From Campylobacterales bacterium (GTDB lineage Bacteria > Campylobacterota > Campylobacteria > Campylobacterales > QNZT01), in contig JALVVR010000048.1 of NCBI GenBank assembly GCA_027023305.1, positions 1 through 47,478 on the forward strand: a DNA stretch of 47,478 nt, given 5' to 3'. The notes beneath the pieces were generated by a model. The model was not told the DNA's origin. It did no database searches and was given only the letters and a program-made list of their open reading frames with translations. Numbering within the stretch: the first letter of the stretch is position 1; the number at the start of each line of letters is the position of its first letter. The position numbers and the translations under genes are program-made. Shown one piece after another: positions 15,880 through 25,131 of the stretch.

Positions 15880-16899
15880 ATGCCGATAAATAGAGTTCAA
15901 ACTGCCATAGAAGAGATAAAAAAAGGCAACATGGTCATCATGATTGATGATGAAGATAGAGAAAATGAAGGTGACTTAGTTTATGCAGCTACATTTTCTA
16001 CTCCACAAAAAGTAAACTTTTGTGCAAGTGAGGCAAAAGGACTTATCTGTGTTGCACTCTCTTCTGATATAGCAAACAGACTTGACTTAAACCCTATGGT
16101 AAAAAACAATGACTCATCTTATGAAACAGCCTTTACTATAAGTGTAGATGGAAAAGATTGCAAAACTGGAATCTCAGCATATGAGAGAGATGATACGATA
16201 AAAATCTTAGCAACTTGTACTTCAAAACCATCAGACTTAGTTAGACCTGGACATATCTTCCCTTTAATAGCAAAAGATGGTGGAACACTTGTTAGAACAG
16301 GACATACTGAGGGAAGTGTAGATCTGTGTAAAATGGCAGGTATAACAAAAGCTTCAGTTATATGTGAAATTATGAAAAGTGATGGAACTATGGCTCGTCG
16401 TGATGATTTAGAAGAGTTTGCTAAAAAACATGACCTTAAAATTGTATTCATATCTGATATAGTAGAATACAGACTTCAACATGAATCTTTAATACGAGTT
16501 TTAGCTGAATCAAACACAAAAATAATGGAAAAAGATGCAAGAAGAATCGACTTTTTAGATCATAACCAAAATCATCATGTAGCTTTTATTTTTAACCGAA
16601 GTGAAAAAAAAGAGTATGTAAGATTTCATAAAATATCATCTGATTTAGAACTTTTTACTCAAAACAGATATAAAAACCTTACAAAATCTATCGATATTTT
16701 AGATAAAGAGGGAGGAGTCTTAGTCTTTTTAGAAGAATCTTCTATCGACAATCCTTACATGAAAGAGTATGGTATCGGAGCTCAGATACTAAATCATTTA
16801 GGCTTTAGCAAAATAAAACTTCTTGTTTCCAAAAAGGGAACAGAGTTCGTAGGTATAAGTGGATTTGGACTAGAAGTTTCAGAGGAGATTGAGCTTTAG
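15880..16899 (+). CDS. ribB: 3,4-dihydroxy-2-butanone 4-phosphate synthase with degenerate GTP cyclohydrolase II domain
   Basis: 339 residues. The N-terminal 200 residues are a complete RibB: MVIMIDDEDRENEGDLVYAA with the acidic metal/substrate site, RPGHIFPLIAKDGGTLVRTGHTEGSVDLCKMAG with the catalytic Thr/His stretch, and GTMARRDDLEEFA. It makes the four-carbon precursor of riboflavin from ribulose 5-phosphate. The C-terminal 130 residues align in position with GTP cyclohydrolase II (RibA) but lack its three zinc cysteines and the GPG/RxH motifs; the end (KEYGIGAQILNHLGFSKIKLLV) keeps the RibA fold pattern. So the second activity is probably lost here, as in other Campylobacterota. Its 3' end overlaps the convergent magIII gene by 21 bp. 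Confidence 0.9.
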   Translation: MPINRVQTAIEEIKKGNMVIMIDDEDRENEGDLVYAATFSTPQKVNFCASEAKGLICVALSSDIANRLDLNPMVKNNDSSYETAFTISVDGKDCKTGISAYERDDTIKILATCTSKPSDLVRPGHIFPLIAKDGGTLVRTGHTEGSVDLCKMAGITKASVICEIMKSDGTMARRDDLEEFAKKHDLKIVFISDIVEYRLQHESLIRVLAESNTKIMEKDARRIDFLDHNQNHHVAFIFNRSEKKEYVRFHKISSDLELFTQNRYKNLTKSIDILDKEGGVLVFLEESSIDNPYMKEYGIGAQILNHLGFSKIKLLVSKKGTEFVGISGFGLEVSEEIEL

Positions 16900-17523
16900 T
16901 TCCTCTACCTCAACTCTCTTTCCTTTTACAAAATCTTTAGCAAACTCAACAACTTTGCCGTGAAACCTCGCATAGACTTTATGTAGATTATCTTCTTCAA
17001 GGTTTTCTACTATGCCTCTTTGCATCCACTCTTGTATATCTTGATAGGTTTCAAACTCATATCCAAAGGCTCTCAAAATTCTATCTGTATAACTATCTAC
17101 TACAAAAACTTCTCTATAACAAGCATAGCAAAGGATACTATCTGCACTCTCTTCACCTATACCTTTTTGCTCTAAAAGCCACTCTCTACTAACTTCATCT
17201 TTAAACTTCTCAAAACTTCCAAACTCATCTAAGATATTTTGACAAAGATTTTTTATATACTTTGCTTTAGTATTATAAAATCCACTAGGCTTTATCAAAG
17301 TTTGTAACTCTTTTAAATCGATACTTGCCAACTCTTCTAAACTAAGTTTCCCCTCTAAATTAGCTAAAGATTTTTCAACCTTTTGCCACTTTGTCTGTTG
17401 AGTAAGTATAGCTCCAACTACTACTTCAAAACTCCCACTATTTGGCCACCAAAACCCATCTCTTTGCTCTTTTAGGTAACCCATCTTTTTTAAAGCTAGA
17501 TAAAGCTCATAACTACTCTTCAA
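16879..17523 (-). CDS. magIII: 3-methyladenine DNA glycosylase, endonuclease III superfamily (MagIII-like)
   Basis: About 214 residues. I place the start at TTG 17523-17521 because AGGAGG lies 7 bases upstream; a longer frame from 17562 lacks such a site. The protein shows WWPNSGSFEVVVGAILTQQTKW, PSGFYNTKAKYIK, the helix-hairpin-helix EQKGIGEESADSILCYA and the catalytic Asp in VVDSYTDR. These match Helicobacter pylori MagIII closely in order and wording, including ARFHGKVVEFAK near the end. No [4Fe-4S] Cys cluster is present, as expected for MagIII. It removes alkylated adenine from DNA. The start overlaps the end of the upstream phosphodiesterase gene by 11 bp, so the two are coupled. Confidence 0.88.
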   Translation of the reverse strand: MKSSYELYLALKKMGYLKEQRDGFWWPNSGSFEVVVGAILTQQTKWQKVEKSLANLEGKLSLEELASIDLKELQTLIKPSGFYNTKAKYIKNLCQNILDEFGSFEKFKDEVSREWLLEQKGIGEESADSILCYACYREVFVVDSYTDRILRAFGYEFETYQDIQEWMQRGIVENLEEDNLHKVYARFHGKVVEFAKDFVKGKRVEVEELKLNLL

Positions 17524-18325
17524 AAAAAGCCTCCTGAGAAACAAAAACTTCACTCTCATCATAAGCCTTTATCTTAAAAGCCTCTCTTACCTTTCCATCA
17601 TCTATATCAACAACTACAGCTTGTAAAATCTTTTTACATTTGTTAGGAACATCAAACTTAGAAGAAACTCCAGTTAAAAATCTATCTAAAGGCTCTTTTG
17701 CATCCATACCTATTACATTATCACGACACCCTGTAAGTCCAACATCGCTTACATAAAAAGTCCCCTCTTCTACCACCAAATCATCAGTTCCAACATGAGT
17801 ATGACTTCCTACTATCACACTAACTTTTCCTTTTAGCATAGCCATCAAAGCTCTTTTTTCACTTGTAGCCTCTGCATGAAAATCTATCAAGATATTTTTT
17901 ACACCATCATCTTGAAGTTTTTTTACCTCTTCTTCTATCATGATAAAAGGGTTATCAACCATAGGCATTCCATAGTAACCCATAAGATTTATAACAGCTA
18001 TCTCTTCATCAGCAACTTTATATCTACCGATTCCATTTCCTGGAGCAATTTTTGGATAGTTTAAGGGACGAAGAATATTAAACTCATCCATCATATCAAC
18101 TATCTCTTTTTTATCAAAGCTATGATTTCCACCTGTCATGACATCTATGTCAGAGTTAAAAAGCTCTTTAGCATTTTTTTTAGTAATCCCAAATCCATGA
18201 CTTGCATTTTCTACATTTACCACTACAAAATCTATGTTGAAATCTTTTTTTATTTTTTCTATGTGATGTTTAAAAATAGCCCTACCAGGTCTTCCAACCA
18301 TATCTGCAAAATACAATACTTTCAA
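17513..18325 (-). CDS. YmdB-family metallophosphoesterase (TIGR00282)
   Basis: 270 residues, starting at TTG 18325-18323 with AAGG 8 bases upstream. The opening KVLYFADMVGRPGRAIFKHHI, then VVVNVENASHGFGITKKNAKELF, DVMTGGNHSFDKKEI, NILIDFHAEATSEKRALM and SVIVGSHTHVGTDD supply the Asp, Asn, Glu and His metal ligands of the YmdB fold. Known members hydrolyse 2',3'-cyclic nucleotides and affect RNA turnover and biofilm formation in Bacillus; the physiological role in Campylobacterota is not established. It is coupled to magIII and diverges from the CRP/FNR regulator. Confidence 0.9.
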   Translation of the reverse strand: MKVLYFADMVGRPGRAIFKHHIEKIKKDFNIDFVVVNVENASHGFGITKKNAKELFNSDIDVMTGGNHSFDKKEIVDMMDEFNILRPLNYPKIAPGNGIGRYKVADEEIAVINLMGYYGMPMVDNPFIMIEEEVKKLQDDGVKNILIDFHAEATSEKRALMAMLKGKVSVIVGSHTHVGTDDLVVEEGTFYVSDVGLTGCRDNVIGMDAKEPLDRFLTGVSSKFDVPNKCKKILQAVVVDIDDGKVREAFKIKAYDESEVFVSQEAFFEE

Positions 18326-18346
18326 TATACCAACCTTAAAAAAATC

Positions 18347-18360
18347 TTGATTTAAATCAA
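18347..18360. promoter_or_regulatory. FNR/DNR-type box upstream of the regulator gene
   Basis: TTGATTTAAATCAA is a perfect palindrome of the FNR/DNR class and is identical to the box before napA. It lies 50 bp before the regulator start codon, which suggests autoregulation. Unlike the other four boxes, no good -10 lies at the exact class II distance; TATGAT at 18394-18399 would place the site near -52. Confidence 0.75.
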
Positions 18361-18410
18361 TTCATACAAATTATATCTAATTTTTATTCTAATTATGATA
18401 GCATTCATCT

Positions 18411-19052
18411 ATGAATAGAATAAAAGAAATACCACTTTTTAGCAAACTTAGCGATGAAAGTATCAAAAAATTAGAGTCCATATCATACTTTAAAAAGTTT
18501 AATACTGATGAAATCCTCTTTTATGAAGGTGATAAGTCAGGTATTTTACATATTTTAGTAGATGGAGTACTCAGATTATATAAAACTGATGCTAAAGGTC
18601 ATGAGATATATATTCACCAATTTACCCCAATAGCTCTTGTTGGAGAATTAGCAAACTTTGAAAATATGAGATATCCTGCTACTGCAAAATTTATCATAAA
18701 GGGTGAAGTTTTAAAGATAGATTTTGCAAAACTAGAAAAAGATTTTTTTAAAAATCCTGAAATTTGTATGGAGATTATCAAATCCCTAACAAGAAAAGTA
18801 AAAATCTTATCAAATGTCATCCATCAAGAGATGATACTAAGTAGTGAAGCTAAAATCTCAAAATTTATAGTAGAACATCCAAATGTATTTAAAGCAGTAA
18901 AAAATATACAAATAGCAGCTATTTTGAATGTATCTCCTGAAACACTATCACGAACTATTACAAAACTAAAAAAAGAAAAGTATATAGCAATAGATAAAGA
19001 ATATAATGTAACTATTTTAAATGAGGTTGCTATAACTGCACTCTATAAGTAG
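18411..19052 (+). CDS. CRP/FNR-family transcriptional regulator, probable nitrogen-oxide regulator (DNR/NnrR-like)
   Basis: 213 residues. An N-terminal cyclic-nucleotide-binding-type beta roll (FYEGDKSGILHILVDGVLRLYK, HQFTPIALVGELANFENMRYPATAKF) is followed by a long dimer helix and an HTH. The recognition helix SPETLSRTITKLK carries the ExxSR pattern known from FNR to read TTGAT half-sites, and such half-sites are found upstream of this gene and of nap, nirS, nirF and the putative NO reductase. There is only one Cys (PEICME) and no N-terminal Cys cluster, so it is not an oxygen-sensing Fe-S FNR; a heme- or NO-sensing DNR/NnrR role is the best inference. It sits just before the nap operon, in the same direction. 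Confidence 0.85.
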   Translation: MNRIKEIPLFSKLSDESIKKLESISYFKKFNTDEILFYEGDKSGILHILVDGVLRLYKTDAKGHEIYIHQFTPIALVGELANFENMRYPATAKFIIKGEVLKIDFAKLEKDFFKNPEICMEIIKSLTRKVKILSNVIHQEMILSSEAKISKFIVEHPNVFKAVKNIQIAAILNVSPETLSRTITKLKKEKYIAIDKEYNVTILNEVAITALYK

Positions 19053-19099
19053 TTACTATATTACTCAAAAGTAAAAATTATAATCTACATATTACTTCC

Positions 19100-19141
19100 T
19101 TGATTTAAATCAAGATTTACTCAACCTACTTTTAATATAAT
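19100..19141 (+). promoter_or_regulatory. Class II FNR/DNR-type promoter of the nap operon
   Basis: TTGATTTAAATCAA at 19100-19113 and TATAAT at 19136-19141. With a start 7 bases after the -10, the box is centred at -41.5, the class II activator position. The predicted 5' end (19148) begins with a small hairpin, ATGCAA-ATTTC-TTGCAT (19148-19164). Confidence 0.88.
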
Positions 19142-19193
19142 ACTAGGATGCAAATTTCTTGCATAAGCAAAACCAAAATATAAAGGAGGTTTT

Positions 19194-21998
19194 ATGTCAA
19201 TATCAAGACGTAATTTTCTAAAGACGACTGCTGCTGCTACTGCAGCTGCTGCTGTTGGGATAAGTGTTCCGGAGGAAGCTAAAGCTGCTGCAAAAGCAGA
19301 GCAAGCTGACTGGAGATGGGATAAGGCTGCATGTAGATTCTGTGGTACAGGATGTGGTATCATGCTTGCTACCAAAAATGGTAGAATAGTTGCTGTAAAA
19401 GGTGATCCAGCTGCTCCTGTTAACAGAGGACTAAACTGTATTAAAGGTTACTTCAATGCAAAAATCATGTATGGTGCAGATAGACTTACAGAGCCACTTT
19501 TAAGAGTTGGTGCTGATGGTAAGTTTGACAAACATGGAAAGTTTAAACCAGTTAGCTGGAAAAGAGCTTTTGATGAAATGGAAGTTGCTATCAAAAAAGC
19601 ACTAAAGGAAAGTGGACCTGAAGGTGTAGCTGTATTTGGTTCTGGTCAATACACTATCATGGAAGGATATGCTGCTCAAAAGATGATGAAAGGTGGATTT
19701 AGATCAAATGCAATAGATCCAAATGCTAGACACTGTATGGCATCTGCTGTTGTTGGTTTTTATCAAACTTTTGGTATCGATGAGCCAAGTGGATGTTATG
19801 ATGATATAGAGCTTACAGATACTGTTGTATCTTGGGGTTCAAATATGGCAGAAATGCACCCAATCCTTTGGTCAAGAGTAAGTGATAGAAAACTAACTGA
19901 TCCTGATCGTGTAAAAGTAGTAAATATCACAACTTATAGAACAAGAAGTTCAGATTTAGCTGATATGGAGATAATCTTCTCTCCAAATACTGACCTTGCT
20001 CTTTGGAACTATGTAGCACATGAAATAGTTTACAATCACCCAGAAGTAATAGACTGGGATTTTATAAAAAAACATATCGTATTTACAGCAGGACCTGTAA
20101 ATATTGGTTATGGTATGAGAAGAAAAGGTGAAAAATCTCTAAAAGATGGGAAATACTCTGCAAAAGAGATGGAAATCATCAAAAAAGAGATGGTAAAAAA
20201 AGTATCAGCAAAAGAAGCACCAGCTCTTGCACCTTATGGATACAAAGAGGGTGATATGATGAAAAATACTGCTGGTACTTTAAAACACTGGATAGTTGGT
20301 TTTGAAGAGTATAAAAAATCACTAGAGCCATTTACACTAGACTATGTAGCAAAAATTTCTAAAGGTGATCCAAATGAACCAATTGAGCAATTTAAAGAAA
20401 AACTAAAAAAACTAGCTGCTCTATATATAGAAAAGGATAGAAAAGTTATATCATTTTGGACAATGGGTATGAACCAACATACTCGTGGTTCTTGGGTAAA
20501 TACTCTTTCATATAATGTTCACTTTATGCTGAATAAACAAGCTAAACCAGGTAGTGGAGCATTTTCACTAACAGGACAGCCATCTGCTTGTGGTACAGCT
20601 AGAGAAGTTGGTACATTTGCACATAGACTTCCAGCAGACTTAATGGTTAAAAATCCTAAACATAGAAAGAAAACTGAGAAAAAATGGCAAATTCCAGAGG
20701 GAACTCTAAACCCAGTTGGAAATCAACATATCATGAAAATCCACAGAGATATAGAAGATGGTGTTGTAAAATTTGCTTGGGCAAATGTTTGTAACCCTTA
20801 TCAAGATAGTGCAAATGCTAACCACTGGATAAAAGCTGCTCGTGAACTTGATAACTTTATCGTATGTTCCGATGGATATCCTGGAATCAGTGCAAAAGTT
20901 GCTGATCTTATCCTACCATCAGCTATGATCTATGAAAAATGGGGAGCTTATGGAAATGCTGAGAGAAGAAGTCAACACTGGAGACAACAAGTACTTCCTG
21001 TAGGAAATGCTATGAGTGATACTTGGCAATGGGTTGAACTTTCAAAAAGATTTACAGTAAAAGATCTTTGGGGACCATACACTCTAAGAAATGGTAAAAA
21101 AATGCCAGATGTTAGAGAACAAGCTAAAAAAATGGGATACAAAGATGATACAACAATGTTTGAAATCCTATATGCAAATGATAGAGCTAAAAAATATAAA
21201 ATTGACCTAAACAGTTTCCCTCAAAAAGGTTACGATAACTCAGAATGCCTTGGTGATAGTAGAAATGTAAAAGGTAGTGATGGAAAAGTATTTAAAGGTT
21301 ATGGATTTATGCTTCATCATTATCTATGGGAAGAGTATGCTTGGTTTGGTAGAGGTCATGGACATGACTTGGCTGACTTTGTTACTTACCAAAAAGTTAG
21401 AGGATTAAAATGGCCAGTAGTTGATGGAAAAGAAACTGCTTGGAGATTTAATACAAAATATGATCCATATGCTAAAAAAGCAAATCCAAATGGAGACTTT
21501 GCTTTCTATGGTCCACTAGCTAAAAAACTACTTCAAGGTAGCTTAACTGGTCCAGACAAATCAAAAGGGAAATTAGCACTTAAAAACAAAGCTAAAATCT
21601 TTGCTAGACCATATATGGATCCACCAGAGATGCCAGATAGCAACTATGATACATGGCTTTGTACAGGTAGGGTACTAGAACATTGGCATAGTGGAACTAT
21701 GACTATGAGAGTTCCTGAACTTTATCGTGCTGTTCCAGAAGCACTATGCTATATGAATCCAAAAGATGCAAAAGTAAAAGGATTTAAAAATGGTCAACTT
21801 ATCTGGGTTGAGAGTAGAAGAGGTAAAGTAAAAGCTAGAGTAGAGACCAGAGGAAGAAACAGACCTTCACAAGGACTTGTTTTTGTACCTTGGTTTGATG
21901 AAAAAGTATTTATCAACAAAGTTTGTCTTGATGCTACTTGTCCTATGAGTAAGCAAACAGACTACAAAAAATGTGCAGTAAAACTATATAAAGCATAA
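19194..21998 (+). CDS. napA: Periplasmic nitrate reductase catalytic subunit NapA
   Basis: 934 residues. A Tat signal ([19 protein letters not shown]) precedes a [4Fe-4S] site CRFCGTGCG...LNCIKGY (C48, C51, C55, C83) and the molybdenum-ligand Cys in NARHCMAS (C182). Bis-MGD-binding regions of the DMSO-reductase family follow, and the C-terminal domain contains [20 protein letters not shown] and [10 protein letters not shown]. It reduces nitrate to nitrite in the periplasm with electrons from NapB. AAAGGAGG lies 4 bases before the ATG. Its length (about 930) and two insertions rich in Lys are typical of Campylobacterota NapA, longer than the E. coli enzyme. First gene of nap operon under the class II FNR/DNR-type promoter. 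Confidence 0.98.
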   Translation: MSISRRNFLKTTAAATAAAAVGISVPEEAKAAAKAEQADWRWDKAACRFCGTGCGIMLATKNGRIVAVKGDPAAPVNRGLNCIKGYFNAKIMYGADRLTEPLLRVGADGKFDKHGKFKPVSWKRAFDEMEVAIKKALKESGPEGVAVFGSGQYTIMEGYAAQKMMKGGFRSNAIDPNARHCMASAVVGFYQTFGIDEPSGCYDDIELTDTVVSWGSNMAEMHPILWSRVSDRKLTDPDRVKVVNITTYRTRSSDLADMEIIFSPNTDLALWNYVAHEIVYNHPEVIDWDFIKKHIVFTAGPVNIGYGMRRKGEKSLKDGKYSAKEMEIIKKEMVKKVSAKEAPALAPYGYKEGDMMKNTAGTLKHWIVGFEEYKKSLEPFTLDYVAKISKGDPNEPIEQFKEKLKKLAALYIEKDRKVISFWTMGMNQHTRGSWVNTLSYNVHFMLNKQAKPGSGAFSLTGQPSACGTAREVGTFAHRLPADLMVKNPKHRKKTEKKWQIPEGTLNPVGNQHIMKIHRDIEDGVVKFAWANVCNPYQDSANANHWIKAARELDNFIVCSDGYPGISAKVADLILPSAMIYEKWGAYGNAERRSQHWRQQVLPVGNAMSDTWQWVELSKRFTVKDLWGPYTLRNGKKMPDVREQAKKMGYKDDTTMFEILYANDRAKKYKIDLNSFPQKGYDNSECLGDSRNVKGSDGKVFKGYGFMLHHYLWEEYAWFGRGHGHDLADFVTYQKVRGLKWPVVDGKETAWRFNTKYDPYAKKANPNGDFAFYGPLAKKLLQGSLTGPDKSKGKLALKNKAKIFARPYMDPPEMPDSNYDTWLCTGRVLEHWHSGTMTMRVPELYRAVPEALCYMNPKDAKVKGFKNGQLIWVESRRGKVKARVETRGRNRPSQGLVFVPWFDEKVFINKVCLDATCPMSKQTDYKKCAVKLYKA

Positions 21999-22007
21999 GG
22001 AAAAGTA

Positions 22008-22859
22008 GTGAATAATGAGGCGAAAAAAACCAAAATCAGTGAAAGGCGAAAGTTTTTCACACTTTTAGCACAAAACGCTGGTCTTGGAGTTATGGGTGGA
22101 CTTTTGTGGAGTGGCTATGCTAATAAAGCAAAAGCTTCTGTCCCTACTCTTCGTCCTCCTGCTGCTCTGCCAGAAGATGACTTTTTAAAAGTTTGCATAA
22201 AGTGTGGTCTTTGTAGTGAGGCTTGTTTTAATAGACCTCAAAACAGAGATAAGGAAACAGGAAAACAAAGACCTGCAACAATAAAGATGGCAAAAGCAGA
22301 AGATAGAGCTACCATAGGTACTCCGTTTTTTGTACCAACTGATGTTCCATGTTATATGTGTGATGATATACCTTGTGTTCCTGTGTGTCCAACTGAAGCT
22401 TTGGATATAACAAAAGTTACCAACAAAAATGGAGTTCTAGATCCAAAGATGATGGATATGGGACTTGCAGTAGTTGATCAAAACTCTTGTATAGCTTTTT
22501 GGGGAATCCAGTGTGATGCATGTTATAGAGCATGTCCACTTATGGATGAAGCGATAAAGCTAAAGTATGACAAAAATGAGAGAACAGGGAAACATGCATT
22601 TTTAAAACCTATTGTTTATAAAGATGCTTGTACTGGATGTGGTATGTGTGAAAAAGCATGTGTTACTGAAAAACCTGCGATTTTTGTTCTACCTAGAGAG
22701 TTGGCTTTAGGAAAACCAGGAGATCACTATGTAAAAGGTTGGGATAAGAAAGATCAAATGAGAATAAAAAATAGAGAAGATAAAGATTTGACAACTCATG
22801 ACAAAAGAAGCAATAAAAAACCTGTTGATTACCTCAATCAGGGATTGGAGGGCTTTTAA
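22008..22859 (+). CDS. napG: Ferredoxin-type protein NapG
   Basis: 283 residues, GTG start 22008-22010 with AAGGA upstream. A Tat-like signal (SERRKFFTLLAQNAGLGVMGG) is followed by four [4Fe-4S] Cys clusters: CIKCGLCSEAC, CYMCDDIPCVPVC, CDACYRAC with an upstream C, and CTGCGMCEKAC. NapG forms a quinol dehydrogenase with the membrane protein NapH and passes electrons to NapB/NapA. No napC is present in the operon, so NapGH is the likely quinol entry point. Confidence 0.96.
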   Translation: MNNEAKKTKISERRKFFTLLAQNAGLGVMGGLLWSGYANKAKASVPTLRPPAALPEDDFLKVCIKCGLCSEACFNRPQNRDKETGKQRPATIKMAKAEDRATIGTPFFVPTDVPCYMCDDIPCVPVCPTEALDITKVTNKNGVLDPKMMDMGLAVVDQNSCIAFWGIQCDACYRACPLMDEAIKLKYDKNERTGKHAFLKPIVYKDACTGCGMCEKACVTEKPAIFVLPRELALGKPGDHYVKGWDKKDQMRIKNREDKDLTTHDKRSNKKPVDYLNQGLEGF

Positions 22860-23681
22860 ATGAAATGGAGTAACTATAAATATCTCATTTTAAGAAGAGT
22901 TGTTCAATTTGGACTACTTCTTTTATATTTTGGTGGAAATGTTTTAGGATGGAAAATGTTAAGAGGAGATCTCTCCTCTTCTTCCATCCTAGGTGTTATA
23001 CCACTAAGTGATCCTTTTGCAGTTTTGCAAATTCTTTCAACTGGGGCTCTTATCGGTGCAAATGCACTTGTGGGTGCTATCATCATAGCTCTATTTTATG
23101 GTATAATAGGTGGAAGAGCCTTTTGTAGTTGGGTTTGTCCTGTAAACTTGATAACAGACTTAGCAAACTATATAAGAAGAAAACTTTATCTCGATAGGAT
23201 AGAAAGAAAAGTATGGCTTAGTAGAAATGTTAGATACTATGTGCTTATCTTAGCTCTAATAGTATCAGCAATAAGTGGTTTAGCTGCCTTTGAGATAATC
23301 TCTCCTATAACTATCATGCACAGAGGTATCATCTTTGGTTTTGGTAGTGGAGTTGGTTTTTTGGTAGCTATATTTTTATTTGATTTGTTTGTTACAAAAA
23401 ATGGCTGGTGTGGGCATATATGTCCACTTGGAGCAACTCACTCTATCATAGGTAGATTTGCACCTTTGAGTGTTGAACATAATCATGAGAACTGTACACT
23501 TTGCATGAAATGTAAAGAAGTTTGTCCAGAATCTCAAGTGCTAAATATGATAGGTAAAAGAAGTGAGAGAGTAACAAAACAAGAGTGTACAAATTGTGGT
23601 AGATGTATAGATGTCTGTGATGACAATGCACTATCATTTTCAATATTTAAAAATTTAAGGAGTAGTGATGAAAATAAATAA
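22860..23681 (+). CDS. napH: Quinol dehydrogenase membrane component NapH
   Basis: 273 residues with about four membrane segments, the CSWVCPVN and CGHICPLG motifs (CxxxCP) on the cytoplasmic side, and two C-terminal [4Fe-4S] motifs (CTLCMKCKEVCP and CTNCGRCIDVC). It starts directly after the napG stop and overlaps napB by 14 bp. It oxidises menaquinol and hands electrons to NapG. Confidence 0.96.
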   Translation: MKWSNYKYLILRRVVQFGLLLLYFGGNVLGWKMLRGDLSSSSILGVIPLSDPFAVLQILSTGALIGANALVGAIIIALFYGIIGGRAFCSWVCPVNLITDLANYIRRKLYLDRIERKVWLSRNVRYYVLILALIVSAISGLAAFEIISPITIMHRGIIFGFGSGVGFLVAIFLFDLFVTKNGWCGHICPLGATHSIIGRFAPLSVEHNHENCTLCMKCKEVCPESQVLNMIGKRSERVTKQECTNCGRCIDVCDDNALSFSIFKNLRSSDENK

Positions 23682-24273
23682 AACACTAACGAGTTTATTA
23701 TCACTTGTAGCAATAGCTAGTTTAGCATATGCAAGTGGAACAGTAAGCGAAGAATCTCTAGGACTGAGAAAGACAAATCTTTACTCAGAAAATGGAACAT
23801 CTCCAGAACAAGCCAAGTTTGATGCAGCAGCTCCAGGAGCAGCAAAAACTCTTCAAAGAGCTTATGACAATGCACCTCCACTAATACCTCATAGTGTAGA
23901 GGGACTTTTACCAATAACTGCAAAAAATAATGCATGCCTTGGTTGTCATATGCCAGCAGCTGCAAAAGGTGTTGGAGCAACTCCAATCCCACCTTCTCAC
24001 TTTGTAGATTTTAGACCAGCTACAAAAGTAGATAAAAAAGGTGATATTATAAAAGATGGAAAAGTTATAAAAAATACTAGTGATGTAAAAGTTGTTGAAC
24101 ATAAGCAAAAAACTTTGTATCAAGGTAGATATAACTGTTCTCAATGTCATGTTCCTCAAGCAAACATAAAACCACTTGTAAAAAACAACTTCAAACCTGA
24201 TTATCAATCAGCTAGTGCGAAGAAAAAATCTAATCTTTTAGATGTTTTAAATGCAGGTGTTAATATAAAATAA
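23668..24273 (+). CDS. napB: Diheme cytochrome c NapB
   Basis: About 201 residues. I use ATG 23668 (AAGGAG is 5-6 bases upstream) rather than the GTG three bases earlier. A signal peptide (NKTLTSLLSLVAIASLAYAS) leads into a mature protein with two heme motifs, CLGCHMP and CSQCHVPQ, and the NapB stretches PPLIPHSVEGLLPI and PPSHFVDFR. It is the electron-transfer partner of NapA in the periplasm. The stop codon overlaps the napF start by one base (TAATG). Confidence 0.96.
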   Translation: MKINKTLTSLLSLVAIASLAYASGTVSEESLGLRKTNLYSENGTSPEQAKFDAAAPGAAKTLQRAYDNAPPLIPHSVEGLLPITAKNNACLGCHMPAAAKGVGATPIPPSHFVDFRPATKVDKKGDIIKDGKVIKNTSDVKVVEHKQKTLYQGRYNCSQCHVPQANIKPLVKNNFKPDYQSASAKKKSNLLDVLNAGVNIK

Positions 24274-24803
24274 TGAGGGAAAGAAGGGAGTTTTTTAAAA
24301 AAATAAAAAAACCTCTTCAACCCACTAAGGATGAGGCGATTCTTCGCCCTCCTTATGGTTTAAATGAATCACTTTTTCAAAGTGAGTGCATAAAATGTGA
24401 AGAAAAGTTTTGTGCTACTCATTGTGATGAGGGGATTATCGTTATAAAAGAGGATGGTACACCAACTATAAGTTTTAAAAAAGGTGGTTGTACATTTTGT
24501 GATGAGTGTGCTTTAAGCTGTAATAGTGGTGTTTTATCACTAAAACATAAAGATACAAGTGAAAGTTTAAATGCAACTTTTCAGATAAATTTAGAAAGTT
24601 GTATGGCTCATAACAAAACTATCTGTTTTTCATGCAAAGAACCATGCATAGATGATGCCATACTTTTTAATGGCATGTTTAATCCCATCATAGATGATAC
24701 TCTTTGCTCTGGATGTGGTTTTTGCATAAGCAGATGTCCAACAAATGCGATAGAATATAATATAATAAACATTAAGGGGAATGAACATGAATTTAAAGAG
24801 TAA
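24273..24803 (+). CDS. napF: Ferredoxin-type protein NapF
   Basis: 176 residues, soluble, no signal peptide. The start MRERREFFKKIKKP and four Cys groups (CIKCEEKFCATHC, CTFCDECALSC, CMAHNKTICFSCKEPC, CSGCGFCISRCP) identify NapF. It works in the cytoplasm on NapA maturation before Tat export. The 3' end overlaps the next small gene by 17 bp. Confidence 0.93.
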   Translation: MRERREFFKKIKKPLQPTKDEAILRPPYGLNESLFQSECIKCEEKFCATHCDEGIIVIKEDGTPTISFKKGGCTFCDECALSCNSGVLSLKHKDTSESLNATFQINLESCMAHNKTICFSCKEPCIDDAILFNGMFNPIIDDTLCSGCGFCISRCPTNAIEYNIINIKGNEHEFKE

Positions 24804-25131
24804 ATATCCAAATCTTCTATCAAAAATAGATGAAGAAATAAATGAAAACAGATTTTTAGTAACAGTTGATGTAAACTATGATGATGACGATAGTGATGAG
24901 TTTGATATATTTAATCCAGATGAATACAACTATCTTGTCTATATAAATGAAAGAGTTCAGAATGTTTTAGGTGAAGAGAAAATGAGTGAGCTTATCACAA
25001 AACTAGAATCTTTAGAAATCTTTGAAAATTTTATAAATGATGAAATAGATTTATATGGAGTTTATAGCTCAAAAAATGAGGAAGAGATAGAAGCAGAAGT
25101 ATTAAAAACTGTGGAAGAGCTGTTATCATGA
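24787..25131 (+). CDS. Acidic hypothetical protein within the nap operon
   Basis: About 114 residues. I prefer ATG 24787, which has AAGGGGA at a normal distance; the ATG at 24781 directly abuts it. The protein is very acidic (runs of Asp in VNYDDDDSDEFD and Glu in NEEEIEAEVLKTVEE), has no Cys, no signal and no membrane segment, and reads as helical with a central YLVYINERVQNVLGEEKM. I do not recognise the family. It is sandwiched between napF and napL with overlapping starts at both ends (17 bp with napF, 4 bp with napL), so it is cotranslated with the Nap assembly genes and may be a NapA maturation or TorD-like helper; that role is inference from position only. Confidence 0.75.
   Translation: MNLKSKYPNLLSKIDEEINENRFLVTVDVNYDDDDSDEFDIFNPDEYNYLVYINERVQNVLGEEKMSELITKLESLEIFENFINDEIDLYGVYSSKNEEEIEAEVLKTVEELLS

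Noticed and set aside
16119..16451. Minus-strand frame of 110 codons inside ribB
   Set aside because: Antisense shadow of the conserved RibB domain, with no supporting start signal.
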